Positions 54,206 to 63,346 of a DNA stretch of 64,000 nucleotides are shown here, one piece after another. Each line of letters opens with the position of its first letter. Position 1 is the first letter of the stretch. The translations under genes and the position numbers were made by a program. The notes beneath the pieces are model-generated. The model was not told the DNA's origin. It saw nothing but the letters and a program-made list of their open reading frames with translations, and did no database searches. The stretch lies in assembly GCA_029012365.1 (NCBI GenBank), contig JAQXLY010000056.1, forward strand, positions 27,924-91,923, read 5' to 3'. This stretch comes from Lachnospiraceae bacterium (lineage in GTDB: Bacteria > Bacillota > Clostridia > Lachnospirales > Lachnospiraceae).

Positions 54206-55211
54206 TTTGTTTTCCGGCATCCTGCTGTAATTCAGCAGCATTTACAGCCGCCTTTTTCCTCTTCCTCTTACTTATCTGTTTTCTTGCAATTACAAATACC
54301 ACTGCAAGAACTGCCCCCCAGAACAGCAGATACAGAAAATTCGTCACGAACCACACAACGAAATCCGCCATGCCTTCCTGTACCTCATACAGTGTATTTT
54401 TGAAGCCTTCCTTCATTCTGGTAAACACGGTCGGATTCTGCTCCACGGGCGTAGTTCTTTTTACTTCCGAGATATCCAGTGTCACCGTAGAATAGCTGAC
54501 CTGATTATCGTAAATCTTAAGTGTCGATGCATAAGATTCAATCTGATAACGAAGCTCGGTCAGATGTTCCTCCAACGCAATAATCGCGTCGATGTTATCC
54601 GCCTTCTCCAACAGCTCCAGAAAACGCTCCTGTTCAATCTGAAGTGCTTTCAGCCGACTTTCGGTATCCGCATACTTCAGGGTAATATTTTCCGTATTCT
54701 CAGTCCTTCGTACCACCGTCGCATTTTCTCCGATACCGGAAACAAAGGCATCCAGATGCTTCTGAGGAATCCTGAACGTCAGAGAAGCGGAACGATACCC
54801 GGAATAATCCATTTCGTTTCCGTAAATCTGGGAATTTTGTATGTACCCGCCAAATTCTGCCGCTTTGCTATCCAGATAAGCAAGCAGAGCATCAAACTCC
54901 TTTGTCTGTAAGCGCATTGTTACGGTGCGAATCAGCTTCTCGCTTTCCGCATTATAAAGCTCCGTCTGTTCATCGCCTTTTTTCGGCGCCTCAGACATTT
55001 CTCCGCCATAACCGCTAAAATCGGAAGAGGTAGTCACAATATCCTCCAACGCCTCTGATTTCAGAGAAAACTCCCAAGATGCATTATAAGCCTCCATCGG
55101 ACTGCTCGCACTGTCATACGCTTCACTCACATAAGCATTTTTACTGCTGCCGCACCCGCTGCACAGCACTAAGACTGCCAACCCCATAATCAGACAGATT
55201 TTCTTTTTCAT
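54180..55211 (-). CDS. DUF4349-domain lipoprotein
   Basis: 343 aa from the ATG at 55211 (GGAGA upstream). A lipoprotein signal with VLCSGC (Cys about 20) is followed by a low-complexity linker. The DUF4349 region (about 90-270) has LIRTVTMRLQTKEFDALLAY, GYRSASLTFRIPQKHLDAF and a coiled-coil ALQIEQERFLELLEKADNID. A C-terminal transmembrane helix (about 300-320) and a basic tail follow. The family is common in Gram-positives and of unknown function, perhaps envelope-related. Its 3' end overlaps recJ. Confidence 0.88.
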   Translation of the reverse strand: MKKKICLIMGLAVLVLCSGCGSSKNAYVSEAYDSASSPMEAYNASWEFSLKSEALEDIVTTSSDFSGYGGEMSEAPKKGDEQTELYNAESEKLIRTVTMRLQTKEFDALLAYLDSKAAEFGGYIQNSQIYGNEMDYSGYRSASLTFRIPQKHLDAFVSGIGENATVVRRTENTENITLKYADTESRLKALQIEQERFLELLEKADNIDAIIALEEHLTELRYQIESYASTLKIYDNQVSYSTVTLDISEVKRTTPVEQNPTVFTRMKEGFKNTLYEVQEGMADFVVWFVTNFLYLLFWGAVLAVVFVIARKQISKRKRKKAAVNAAELQQDAGKQNDGLDFKK

Positions 55212-55344
55212 AAAATCTCCTCTCCGCACAGATGCATGTGCTCCGATAAAATAAGGATAGCTGTTACAAAAGAAAATAACTTCCTCTATTGATTAGACGA
55301 AATCAAAATCTGCCCGGTTCCATATTTTGTCTTTTACTTCTCTT

Positions 55345-56703
55345 TTATCTGTCTTTATCCCGTAAAAGTGCATCTTCGGTATATGACATTCCCGCATTCC
55401 ATAAAAGCCATTGCTCATAGCCTGCGGAGTATACCGCCGAAATCTGGGCACGAATTGCCTTTGCATCATATACTATATATCGTCCGGCTCCCAGATAACT
55501 TGCGGTAAAATCCTGCAGCCACGGCCGCACCCTGGCTCGATGCTCTCCCTCAGGAATTACGGAAAGCTTTTTCGCTGAGGCTTTCATCTCCATTAACATC
55601 AGTTGAAACGGCTTCTTGTCAGGGTACTGAAGACCGCCGTATCCGAAATTGTAATGGGACGGATACGCCATCGGACAAATATAATCCAAATATCTGCTCA
55701 GCTCCACATAGCTCTGACCGATACGGGAACCGTCTCCGGTACTGTTGATTATTGTCGCAAAAACATCGCCGCTCACAAAAACGCCCAAAGGCTTCAGCTC
55801 CTGACAGGCATATTTCACAAACTCTGTTATGGCATCCATGCGGGTCATTCCCTCCGGTATTTCTCCGAAATACGCCGATGCCAGCGAAGGAGAGCTGGAT
55901 GTACGGAGATAGTCGAAATTGATTTCATCAAAGCCTGCCTCCGCGGCTTCCTTTGCAATTCCCACGAGATAGTCCCACGCCTCCTTACTGTATGGGTTAA
56001 GCCAGCGTTCACCGTCTCCGTCTACATATATAGAGCCGTCCTGATTTTTCACTGCGGTCTCCGGCAGCTTTCTTGTCGCAACCTGGTCCTTAAATGTAAC
56101 AATACGGGCAATGCAGTATATGCCATGCTCCTTAAGCTTCGCCACAAACTCCGGCAAATCGGCAATCCTTACTACTTCCGCACCGATTTCATCTATTACC
56201 GGATTTTTAGAATCAAACAGGATATTTCCCGTATCATCCTTTATATCTATTACCATTGCATTTAATTCCGTCTCGTCCAATAGTGCAATCAGCTCATCTA
56301 TCGTAGCATAATCTCCTCTGCCGAGATAGGACGTATTAACATAAATGCCTTTTGCCTCCGTCCATACACGTGTATCCGTAAAATCAGACATAAATCCGTC
56401 CGGATAAACATCCCCGGTACGTTCCGGCTGCTCCGGCTGCGGAGTAGGCGTTCCGGTAGCTTCCGGTGTTACAGATACGGCAGGAGGAGTTTCTTTGTGC
56501 TCCGGCTGTGACTCTTTTTTATCCAGATGATAATCGGCAAGCGCATATGCGCCGACACCGACTCCGAGTGAAATGAAAAGCACAAGAAAGAATCCCAATA
56601 AGCGATTCTCTTTTTTCTCTTTATATAATTTTCCGAAATTCGGCCCTGTCTTTTTATATCTTTTACGTCTTTGGCTGCGGACCGTATAGCTTCTTCTCTT
56701 CAT
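55345..56703 (-). CDS. Membrane-anchored DUF4015/GHL10-type putative glycoside hydrolase
   Basis: 452 aa. A basic cytoplasmic head (KRRSYTVRSQRRKRYKKTGP), one TM helix (about 35-57) and a Pro/Thr/Glu linker (about 65-95) precede a TIM-barrel-like domain: GIYVNTSYLGRGDYATID, LNAMVIDIKDDTGNILFDS, WLNPYSKEAWDYLVGIAKEA, FDEINFDYLRTSS and YICPMAYPSHYNFGYGG. These match the putative glycosyl hydrolase family with DUF4015, thought to act on cell-wall or exopolysaccharide; activity is unproven for most members. The start site is weak. The MITE-like element lies about 100 bp upstream. Confidence 0.88.
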   Translation of the reverse strand: MKRRSYTVRSQRRKRYKKTGPNFGKLYKEKKENRLLGFFLVLFISLGVGVGAYALADYHLDKKESQPEHKETPPAVSVTPEATGTPTPQPEQPERTGDVYPDGFMSDFTDTRVWTEAKGIYVNTSYLGRGDYATIDELIALLDETELNAMVIDIKDDTGNILFDSKNPVIDEIGAEVVRIADLPEFVAKLKEHGIYCIARIVTFKDQVATRKLPETAVKNQDGSIYVDGDGERWLNPYSKEAWDYLVGIAKEAAEAGFDEINFDYLRTSSSPSLASAYFGEIPEGMTRMDAITEFVKYACQELKPLGVFVSGDVFATIINSTGDGSRIGQSYVELSRYLDYICPMAYPSHYNFGYGGLQYPDKKPFQLMLMEMKASAKKLSVIPEGEHRARVRPWLQDFTASYLGAGRYIVYDAKAIRAQISAVYSAGYEQWLLWNAGMSYTEDALLRDKDR

Positions 56704-56810
56704 GAATGCAATCCCAACTTTCCGAAAACGTTTTCCGATTCTCTTCCTATTCTATCTTATTGCAAACCCACTTGTTTGTCAACGGGTTTGTCTCTATTCA
56801 GCAGGTGGCA

Positions 56811-57006
56811 TGTAACAGTTCAGCCTTTTAGTGTGTAATCGTTGTGGCGACAGAGTATTCCAAAGAGAACCCGCTCCCGCTCATGCAGCAACGTAGCAGT
56901 ACTAAGCTCGCAGCCACCTTGCTAAGTACTGACGTTGCCTTATGGTTCTCTTTAGAATACTCTGTCGCCACAACTTATCCCGCATAAGGAAGGCTGAACT
57001 GTTACA
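56811..57006. mobile_element. 196-bp MITE-like inverted-repeat element with 6-bp target duplication
   Basis: Perfect 17-bp terminal inverted repeats (TGTAACAGTTCAGCCTT at 56811-56827 and its complement at 56990-57006) are extended inward by a 20-bp perfect arm (56841-56860 with 56955-56974) and a 10-bp arm (56862-56871 with 56944-56953). The centre forms another hairpin around GCAACGT...ACGTTGC. The hexamer GTGGCA directly flanks both ends (56805-56810 and 57007-57012), a target-site duplication. There is no ORF. This fills most of the 56704-57118 gap, which has no gene. Confidence 0.8.
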
Positions 57007-57060
57007 GTGGCATCCCCGGCTGAGCTTTTTTATAGGACAGGATGCCATTTCCTATTCGAT

Positions 57061-57094
57061 AAAAAAATCAGCTCCGGTTTGTCTCCGAAGCTGA
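57061..57094 (-). terminator. Terminator of the SEC-C gene
   Basis: TCAGCTTCGG/CCGGAGCTGA stem with a 7-nt loop followed by TTTTTTT on the minus strand. Confidence 0.88.
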
Positions 57095-57118
57095 CTTGTT
57101 TTACTTTCATACGGCTGC

Positions 57119-57625
57119 TTATGCGTTTGCCCCACAGCACTTTTTATACTTCTTGCCGCTGCCGCACGGACACGGGTCATTGCGGCCGATTTTCTTATCC
57201 TTACGTACCGTACCGGACTTCTTCTGCTCTAAGTAAAGCTCTTTTCTGCGAGCCTCGGTTAAAATATTATCCCACTGCGGAAGCTCATAGAGCCAGTCGG
57301 CACCGGCACCTACCATGTTGTAATAAAGCTTTTCATTATCGAAATCAAGGCTGACCTCGGTATCCTCCGTCATCTCCTCTATCGGGTTCGGAGTCACAAG
57401 ACTGTCATTGATTCCGTCTAAGAAACCGGTTATCATCTGAATCGTAGTACCGTACTTTTCCGCCAGCTGCTTTAATGTACCGCACTCTACCATATCCGGA
57501 TTTGAAAGAAGCTGCTCGTAGATGCCCTTCTCAATCATAAAATAATTGTTCCAAAACAACTTGCCCTCTTTGGAATTGAAGTCAAGTGAGTATGCGCTTT
57601 CCCGCCATTCCTGTAATAAACTCAT
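57119..57625 (-). CDS. SEC-C motif protein
   Basis: 168 aa. The C-terminus [18 protein letters not shown] is the SEC-C zinc-binding motif also found at the end of SecA. The N-terminal part (about 1-130) is helical, with [20 protein letters not shown]. Such proteins are widespread in clostridia, and their role is unknown; some may associate with ribosomes or the Sec system. AAGGAACGAGG precedes the ATG. It is transcribed behind a 230-nt leader with several strong hairpins. Confidence 0.9.
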   Translation of the reverse strand: MSLLQEWRESAYSLDFNSKEGKLFWNNYFMIEKGIYEQLLSNPDMVECGTLKQLAEKYGTTIQMITGFLDGINDSLVTPNPIEEMTEDTEVSLDFDNEKLYYNMVGAGADWLYELPQWDNILTEARRKELYLEQKKSGTVRKDKKIGRNDPCPCGSGKKYKKCCGANA

Positions 57626-57857
57626 ATCCTCGTTCCTTTCAAAAAATAAAATCTTTTGTATAAACCGTACAATAACGGCTATACTATTCTCAGGTACAGG
57701 ATTTCCCGAATCGGAAGCCTGTACAGACCGGTGAAACTACCGGAGCCCTTCTTTTCTGACTCCCCCTCAGAAAAGAGAGCTTACAAAAGAAAGCAAAAAC
57801 TTATCCTCCCCTTTTATATCGGACAAAGGCTGTTATTCGACGAATAACAGTCTTTGT
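57626..57857 (-). ncRNA. Structured 5' leader of the SEC-C gene, possible unrecognised riboregulator
   Basis: In transcript order: hairpin CTGTTATT/AATAACAG with CAAAG/CTTTG (57823-57857), perfect 10-bp stem TCTTTTCTGA/TCAGAAAAGA with loop GGGGGAG (57750-57776), CCGGT/ACCGG (57728-57743), and GTACAGG/CCTGTAC enclosing TTCC/GGAA (57694-57724). No match to T-box, TPP, SAM, FMN, cobalamin, glycine, purine or c-di-GMP consensus motifs was recognised. No terminator lies before the gene, so if regulatory it may act on translation. Confidence 0.5.
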
Positions 57858-57859
57858 TT

Positions 57860-57888
57860 ATTTTAACCGTACACAACTGTTTTGTCAA
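57860..57888 (-). promoter_or_regulatory. Sigma-A promoter of the SEC-C gene
   Basis: TTGACA (57883-57888), a 17-bp spacer and TAAAAT (57860-57865) on the minus strand, about 230 bp before the SEC-C start codon. Confidence 0.82.
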
Positions 57889-57901
57889 GTACGCACAATC
57901 G

Positions 57902-58819
57902 TTACTTCAAAAATCCGTTTACAATCTGTGCTTCCGCCTCTTCCTCGGTCAGTCCGAGAGTCATAAGCTTAATAATCTGTTCCCCCGCAATTTTTCCGAT
58001 AGCCGCTTCATGAATCAGGCTGGCCTCCAGATGATTCGCCGTTATCTCCGGAATTGCGCTTACGCTGGCGGAATCCATAATAATTGCGTCGCACTCCGTA
58101 TGTCCCGCACAGGCATTGTTTCCATTAATCTTGGAAAGAAATACCTGATGGGAAGAATCCTTCGCAACGGAACGTGAAATAACATTCGCGGAAGAACCCG
58201 CACCGTTTAAATCCACCGTAAACTCTGTCTTTGCAGTCTGCTTTCCGTGAGTCATCAGCTTTTCCCTGATAACCAATGAAGCTCCGTCTCCCAGTTCTGC
58301 TTTTGTAACACGCATTGTGGAATCCACGCCCTTAATCTGCACCGTATCCATTTCCATATAGGCACCTTCCTGAAGCGTTATTTCCGTGGTAGGATTCATC
58401 ACACGCTCTCCTGTGCCTTCCCCGCTTCCGTAATGCTTCTCCACATACCTGATTTTCGCGTTCTTCTCTAAGAAAAAGCGGTGAACGCCGGAATGCTCCG
58501 AAGTCTCATCTCCTCCGTTATGAATACCGCATCCGGCAACGATGGTCACATCACAGTCTTCTCCGATATAAAAATCGTTGTAAACACATTCCTTCAGACC
58601 CGACTGGCTGAGCAGCACCGGAATGTGAACACTTTCATTTTTTGTTCCCGGCTTAATCATAATATCTATCCCCGAAACATCCGTTTTCGGAACAATATCA
58701 ATATTTGCCGTTGTATTTCTGCCGCCGAGCTCCCCGTTTATCCGCAAATTATACGCACCTTCGGGAACTTCATGCAGACCCGCTACCTGCTCTAATAATG
58801 TTCTCTGTATCTCATCCAT
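57902..58819 (-). CDS. SufB/SufD-like Fe-S cluster scaffold protein (minimal SUF type)
   Basis: 305 aa, shorter than typical SufB (about 470) or SufD (about 430). The beta-helix core is recognisable: VTIVAGCGIHNGGDETSEHS, IRYVEKHYGSGEGTGERVMN, NVISRSVAKDSSHQVFLSKI, GHTECDAIIMD and the SufB-type C-terminus IHEAAIGKIAGEQIIKLMTL then GLTEEEAEAQIV. Together with SufC 22 bp upstream, and no SufS or SufU here, it matches the two-gene minimal SUF-like systems of anaerobes, which assemble Fe-S clusters in the cytoplasm. Confidence 0.88.
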   Translation of the reverse strand: MDEIQRTLLEQVAGLHEVPEGAYNLRINGELGGRNTTANIDIVPKTDVSGIDIMIKPGTKNESVHIPVLLSQSGLKECVYNDFYIGEDCDVTIVAGCGIHNGGDETSEHSGVHRFFLEKNAKIRYVEKHYGSGEGTGERVMNPTTEITLQEGAYMEMDTVQIKGVDSTMRVTKAELGDGASLVIREKLMTHGKQTAKTEFTVDLNGAGSSANVISRSVAKDSSHQVFLSKINGNNACAGHTECDAIIMDSASVSAIPEITANHLEASLIHEAAIGKIAGEQIIKLMTLGLTEEEAEAQIVNGFLK

Positions 58820-58841
58820 AACTTCTTCTCCTGTCTTTGCC

Positions 58842-59555
58842 TTATTTCTGCTTCGGGCATGCTGCCGACTTGTTTAAAAGCTCCGGAAGAATTTCTTCCT
58901 TAGTGCCGGTATTGATTAATTCGCCACCGGCAATTACCACTATTTTGTCCGCAATATTCAGTATTCTCTCCTGATGGGAAATAATCAGAATCGAGCCCTG
59001 AATCTTATCATGCATCTCCTCAAATACCCGGATCAGATTCTGAAAGCTCCATAAATCAATTCCCGCCTCCGGCTCGTCAAAAATCGAAAGCTTTGTTCCT
59101 CTTGCCATAACCGTTGCGATTTCAATTCGTTTTAATTCGCCTCCCGACAGGCTGGCATTTACTTCCCGGTTCACATAATCCCTTGCACAGAGCCCCACCT
59201 CGGAAAGATAGTCGCAAACCTCTGCCGTACTCAGCTTTTTTCCTGCTGCCAAAGCAATTAAATCCTTTACGGTAATTCCTTTAAAGCGTACCGGCTGCTG
59301 AAAAGCAAAGCTGATTCCCTTTTTTGCACGGTCGGTTACCGACATATCCGTAATATCTTCCCCATCAAACAAAATCCGGCCGCTTGTAGGCTTAATAATT
59401 CCGGCAAGCATCTTTGCCAGAGTGGACTTACCGCCACCGTTAGGACCGGTAATTGCCACAAAGCGATCCTCTATCGTCAAACTAATATTTTTTAAAATAT
59501 CCTTTTCCGCGCCCTCATTATTTACACAATAAGAAACATTCCTTAATTCAAGCAT
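58842..59555 (-). CDS. sufC: SufC-type Fe-S assembly ATPase
   Basis: 237 aa from the ATG at 59555 (AAAGGA upstream; the frame to 59606 lacks a site). Walker A GPNGGGKST, SufC-typical ISFAFQQPVRFKGITVKDLI, signature ASLSGGELKRIEIA, Walker B LSIFDEPEAGIDLW and H-loop IISHQERI. The SLSGGE-KR and DEPEAGID variants separate SufC from transporters. It powers the SufB-like scaffold encoded immediately downstream. Confidence 0.93.
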   Translation of the reverse strand: MLELRNVSYCVNNEGAEKDILKNISLTIEDRFVAITGPNGGGKSTLAKMLAGIIKPTSGRILFDGEDITDMSVTDRAKKGISFAFQQPVRFKGITVKDLIALAAGKKLSTAEVCDYLSEVGLCARDYVNREVNASLSGGELKRIEIATVMARGTKLSIFDEPEAGIDLWSFQNLIRVFEEMHDKIQGSILIISHQERILNIADKIVVIAGGELINTGTKEEILPELLNKSAACPKQK

Positions 59556-59749
59556 AACAACGCGTCCTTTCTCTTTTCGTCCGGGCTGTGTCCGGCCCTT
59601 ATTCATTCCTATGTCCCTTTATCACACTTTCTATAGTATATCCGCAGAAATATATTTTGTAAAGAGGTTCCGGGAATTTTTCAAATCTCCTTTTCCTGCC
59701 ACCGCGTCTCTTTTCATTCATTACATTTTTATTAAATCTACTAATTTTA

Positions 59750-59778
59750 TTGCAGTATCTCCTGCTTTTTGATATACT
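59750..59778 (+). promoter_or_regulatory. Sigma-A promoter of the YigZ-family gene
   Basis: TTGCAG (59750-59755), a 17-bp spacer and TATACT (59773-59778), 63 bp before the start codon. Confidence 0.65.
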
Positions 59779-59841
59779 GTTCAAAGAAAAAAGAGTAGAG
59801 GCTCCCTCGCAGACCCTCTTACACAGGAAAGGGGAAAGATT

Positions 59842-60498
59842 ATGTCGGAAGCATACCGCATTGTATACAGGGGCGGTACGGGTGAAATCACTGAAAAAAA
59901 ATCCCGGTTCATTGCCACTGTTATTCCGATTGAGACGGAAGAAGAAGCTCTTTCTTTTATTGAACAAAAGAAAAAACAGTATTGGGACGCTTCCCATAAC
60001 TGTTCCGCCTATACATTAGGACTTCGCCATGAAACAGCCCGGTGCAGTGATGACGGCGAGCCCCAGAAAACAGCCGGCAGGCCTATGCTTGATGTTCTTC
60101 TTTCCGAGGATATCCATAATGTCTGCGTTGTTGTCACACGCTATTTCGGCGGTACTCTTTTAGGTACCGGCGGGCTTGTCCGTGCCTATCAGGCTGCAAC
60201 CAAAGCAGGGCTTGAGGCAAGTACCATTGCCTGCAAACGATGCGGCATCCCGGTTACAGTTGTTACAGATTATAACTGTATCGGTAAGCTTCAGTATATT
60301 GTCGCCCAAATGGAACTGTTTACACTGGAAACCCTCTATACCGATATTGTCACATTAACTGTGCTCACCACAGAGGAAACCAGTTCCGGATTCATAAAAA
60401 AGGTAACGGAAGCCACCTCAGGTAAGGCAGACATCACGGTACAGAACCCTGTCTGGTTTATCATTGCAGATGATAAACCGGTATTTTTTCCCGTTTAG
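59842..60498 (+). CDS. YigZ/IMPACT-family protein
   Basis: 218 aa. The UPF0029 N-terminal domain has EKKSRFIATVIPI, ASHNCSAYTLG, SDDGEPQKTAGRPML and VVVTRYFGGTLLGTGGLVRA. A DUF1949 C-terminal domain (about 140-210) follows. GGAAAGGGG precedes the ATG. The bacterial family is structurally linked to IMPACT and to elongation-factor G-like domains, with regulatory or RNA-related roles proposed; the function is not settled. It lies 53 bp before the penicillin-binding protein gene, on the same strand. Confidence 0.93.
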   Translation: MSEAYRIVYRGGTGEITEKKSRFIATVIPIETEEEALSFIEQKKKQYWDASHNCSAYTLGLRHETARCSDDGEPQKTAGRPMLDVLLSEDIHNVCVVVTRYFGGTLLGTGGLVRAYQAATKAGLEASTIACKRCGIPVTVVTDYNCIGKLQYIVAQMELFTLETLYTDIVTLTVLTTEETSSGFIKKVTEATSGKADITVQNPVWFIIADDKPVFFPV

Positions 60499-60551
60499 TT
60501 TCTCCGATTACGGATATGCTTTTAATAGTCGTTTTTTAGAAAGGAACCAAT

Positions 60552-63329
60552 ATGAATTTCAGTAAGAATGAAACAAACCAAAAAATTCATAATCTAAAAT
60601 CCCGCTCCAAACGGTTTTCCACTAAGTTAAACGTAACGGTTTTCCGTCTCTTTCTGATTGCCGTGGTTTTTGTTGCAGTAACCGGTATTTCCGCTTTTGC
60701 CGGAATTGTCAACGGGCTGCATGCTACAGTTCCGAGTGTTGATTTGATTCATGTAGTACCTACCGGCTACGCTTCCAATACCTATTACCGTGACGGAACC
60801 CATGCGGAAACCCTTGCCGGAGTCGAAGCAAACCGTGATTATGTTTCCATTATCGACCTTCCGAAGCACATTAAATACGCATTCGTGGCAATGGAGGATG
60901 AAAGATTTTACGAGCACAACGGTATCGATATGCGCGGTATCATGCGCGCCCTTGTCTCCAATCTGAGCACCAAAACTCTTGATTACGGTGCAAGCACCAT
61001 TACCCAGCAGCTTCTCAAAAATCAGATTTTTGAGGGAGGAAACGAAAAAAATCCTTTTGTAAAGCTTTCCCGAAAAATTCAGGAACAGTTTCTTGCCGTA
61101 GAACTGGAAAATAAGCTTTCCAAGGACACGATTCTTGAGTACTACATCAACACCGTAAACTACGGAAGCACCGCCTACGGCATTCAGACAGCTGCCCGGA
61201 CGTATTTCAGCAAGGACGCAAAGGATTTAACCTTATCGGAAGTTACGGTACTCGCTGCCATTCCGTGGTCGCCGACCTATCAGAACCCGATTCACTATCC
61301 GGAGGATAACGAAATACGTCGTAACAAATGCCTCGAATTAATGCTTGATAACGGCTTCTGCACACAGGAGGAATATGATGAAGCCATGGCGGACGACCCA
61401 TACAGCCGCATCCAGCTCGTTGCACAGGAGAAAAACGAAAATTCCTATTACAGCTACTTTACGGACGCTGTCATAGATGCAGTTATAAATGATTTGGTAG
61501 AACGTAAAGGCTATACCCAGGCTCAGGCAACCTCCATGGTCTATACAAACGGCCTTAGCATCTATACCACGCAGAACCGTACCATTCAGAACATATGCGA
61601 TGAGGTATACACCGACGAATCCATGTTTCCGGAGTTCGGCAAGGGTTCTTTCTATGAACTGAGTTATGCACTCTCCGTACAAAAAACCGACGGTACCGTA
61701 ATTCATTATCAGTTGTCCGATCTCATTTCATATTTTGACGGCTTTAAAAACGACTCCTCCGTGACTGTGCAGATAAATCAGGGCGTTTATCAGCTTCTTT
61801 GCACCAGTGACGAGGCAATGACCGGATATCTGGATGCTTTCTATTCCGCTCATGTAGAGGATGCCGATGAAGCCACAGGCAAGACCGGCGACACTGTTCT
61901 CGGAGAACGGCGTACCTTCACTGCCCAGCCGCAATCCTCCTTCTGCCTGATGGATCAGTCCACGGGACAGGTGCTGGCTCTGGTAGGCGGCAGAGGGGAA
62001 AAGACCGGAAGCCGAACCTTAAACCGTGCCACTACAACCACACGCGCCGTCGGCTCTACCTTTAAAGTACTTGCCTCGTTTTTGCCGGCAATCGACAGTG
62101 CCGGTATGACACTTGCCACTCCTATCGATGATATCCCGTACTATTACCCGAATTCCCAGAAGGAGGTCATTAACTGGTGGGCAAAGGGAGACAAGGCAAA
62201 TTTCAACGGTCCTTTTTACGGATTGAATACCATACGTCGCGGTATATCATATTCCATGAACGTGATTGCCGTGCGTACTCTGGAAACGGTTTCACCCCAG
62301 ATTTCATTTAACTACCTGAAAAAGCTTGGTTTTAGTACCTTAGTGGATTCCCGTTATGATGAAACCACCGGAAAAACCTATTCCGATATTAATTTATCCC
62401 TTGCACTTGGCGGCTTAACCGATGGTGTTACCAACTTAGAGCTTACTGCTGCTTATGCCACTATTGCAAACGGCGGTGTATATAACGAACCGTATTTATA
62501 TACAAAGGTACTCGATCACGACGGACGTGTTATTCTTTCCAACGAATCCGCGTCTTCACAGGTCATCAAGACCTCTACAGCCTATCTTTTAACAAGTGCC
62601 ATGATGGACACGGTAACCGGAGGCACCGGTTACTCTACCGGCAGCCGATTGCGCTTCCGGGACTATAAAATGCCGGTAGCGGGTAAAACCGGTACTGCAT
62701 CCAACAATAATGACCTGTGGTTCTGCGGATATACACCATACTATACCGCATCCATATGGTCCGGATTTGACAACAACTTTTCGCAGATTAATCAAAGCTA
62801 CCAGCAGGATATCTGGCGAACCATCATGGAGCGGGTTCACGCCACACTGGAGCTTCCGTATAAAGAGTTTACGATACCGGACTCCGTAGTTACCGCAAGG
62901 GTCTGTACAAAATCCGGCAAGCTCGCCGTTGACGGTGTATGTGACCACGCAGAAGGCGGTTCCACTGTCCGCACGGAATACTTTGCAAAGGGTACGGTTC
63001 CTCTTGAAAAATGTGATGTACACATCAAGGCATCCATTTGCTCTGAGACAGGGAAGCTTGCAGGAGCGGGATGTCCGGCAGAACATGTTACCGAAAAGGT
63101 ACTTCTTCTGAAAAAAGAGCCTGAGCTGCATGACTGGGAAGGCAATGTGATTCCGTATACCACCTCAGACACACCGTATCTTATTCCGACCGGGGATGAT
63201 GCCGTATGTACGTTACACAATGCGGTAATTCCGACACCGGACTCGGATATCATCGAAACACCGACTCCCGGAGACACCGATATAACGCCTCCTGCCGTCA
63301 CACCGGATACAGACACTGAAACCTACTAA
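60552..63329 (+). CDS. Class A penicillin-binding protein (GT51 + transpeptidase)
   Basis: 925 aa. N-terminal TM anchor (about 30-55). Glycosyltransferase domain, about 85-270: MEDERFYEHNGID, GASTITQQLLKN and EYYINTVNYGSTAYGI. Transpeptidase domain with the nucleophile STFK in VGSTFKVL (about 505), SMN in ISYSMNVIA and KTGT in AGKTGTAS (about 715). The C-terminal tail (about 775-925) has paired Cys and a Pro/Thr/Asp-rich end. It polymerises and cross-links peptidoglycan outside the membrane. Confidence 0.97.
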   Translation: MNFSKNETNQKIHNLKSRSKRFSTKLNVTVFRLFLIAVVFVAVTGISAFAGIVNGLHATVPSVDLIHVVPTGYASNTYYRDGTHAETLAGVEANRDYVSIIDLPKHIKYAFVAMEDERFYEHNGIDMRGIMRALVSNLSTKTLDYGASTITQQLLKNQIFEGGNEKNPFVKLSRKIQEQFLAVELENKLSKDTILEYYINTVNYGSTAYGIQTAARTYFSKDAKDLTLSEVTVLAAIPWSPTYQNPIHYPEDNEIRRNKCLELMLDNGFCTQEEYDEAMADDPYSRIQLVAQEKNENSYYSYFTDAVIDAVINDLVERKGYTQAQATSMVYTNGLSIYTTQNRTIQNICDEVYTDESMFPEFGKGSFYELSYALSVQKTDGTVIHYQLSDLISYFDGFKNDSSVTVQINQGVYQLLCTSDEAMTGYLDAFYSAHVEDADEATGKTGDTVLGERRTFTAQPQSSFCLMDQSTGQVLALVGGRGEKTGSRTLNRATTTTRAVGSTFKVLASFLPAIDSAGMTLATPIDDIPYYYPNSQKEVINWWAKGDKANFNGPFYGLNTIRRGISYSMNVIAVRTLETVSPQISFNYLKKLGFSTLVDSRYDETTGKTYSDINLSLALGGLTDGVTNLELTAAYATIANGGVYNEPYLYTKVLDHDGRVILSNESASSQVIKTSTAYLLTSAMMDTVTGGTGYSTGSRLRFRDYKMPVAGKTGTASNNNDLWFCGYTPYYTASIWSGFDNNFSQINQSYQQDIWRTIMERVHATLELPYKEFTIPDSVVTARVCTKSGKLAVDGVCDHAEGGSTVRTEYFAKGTVPLEKCDVHIKASICSETGKLAGAGCPAEHVTEKVLLLKKEPELHDWEGNVIPYTTSDTPYLIPTGDDAVCTLHNAVIPTPDSDIIETPTPGDTDITPPAVTPDTDTETY

Positions 63330-63346
63330 ACAAAGGAGATCTATCA

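Noticed and set aside
57823..57857. The first leader hairpin as a terminator of the SufB-like gene
   Set aside because: No T-run follows it on the minus strand, and it begins at the predicted start of the SEC-C transcript.
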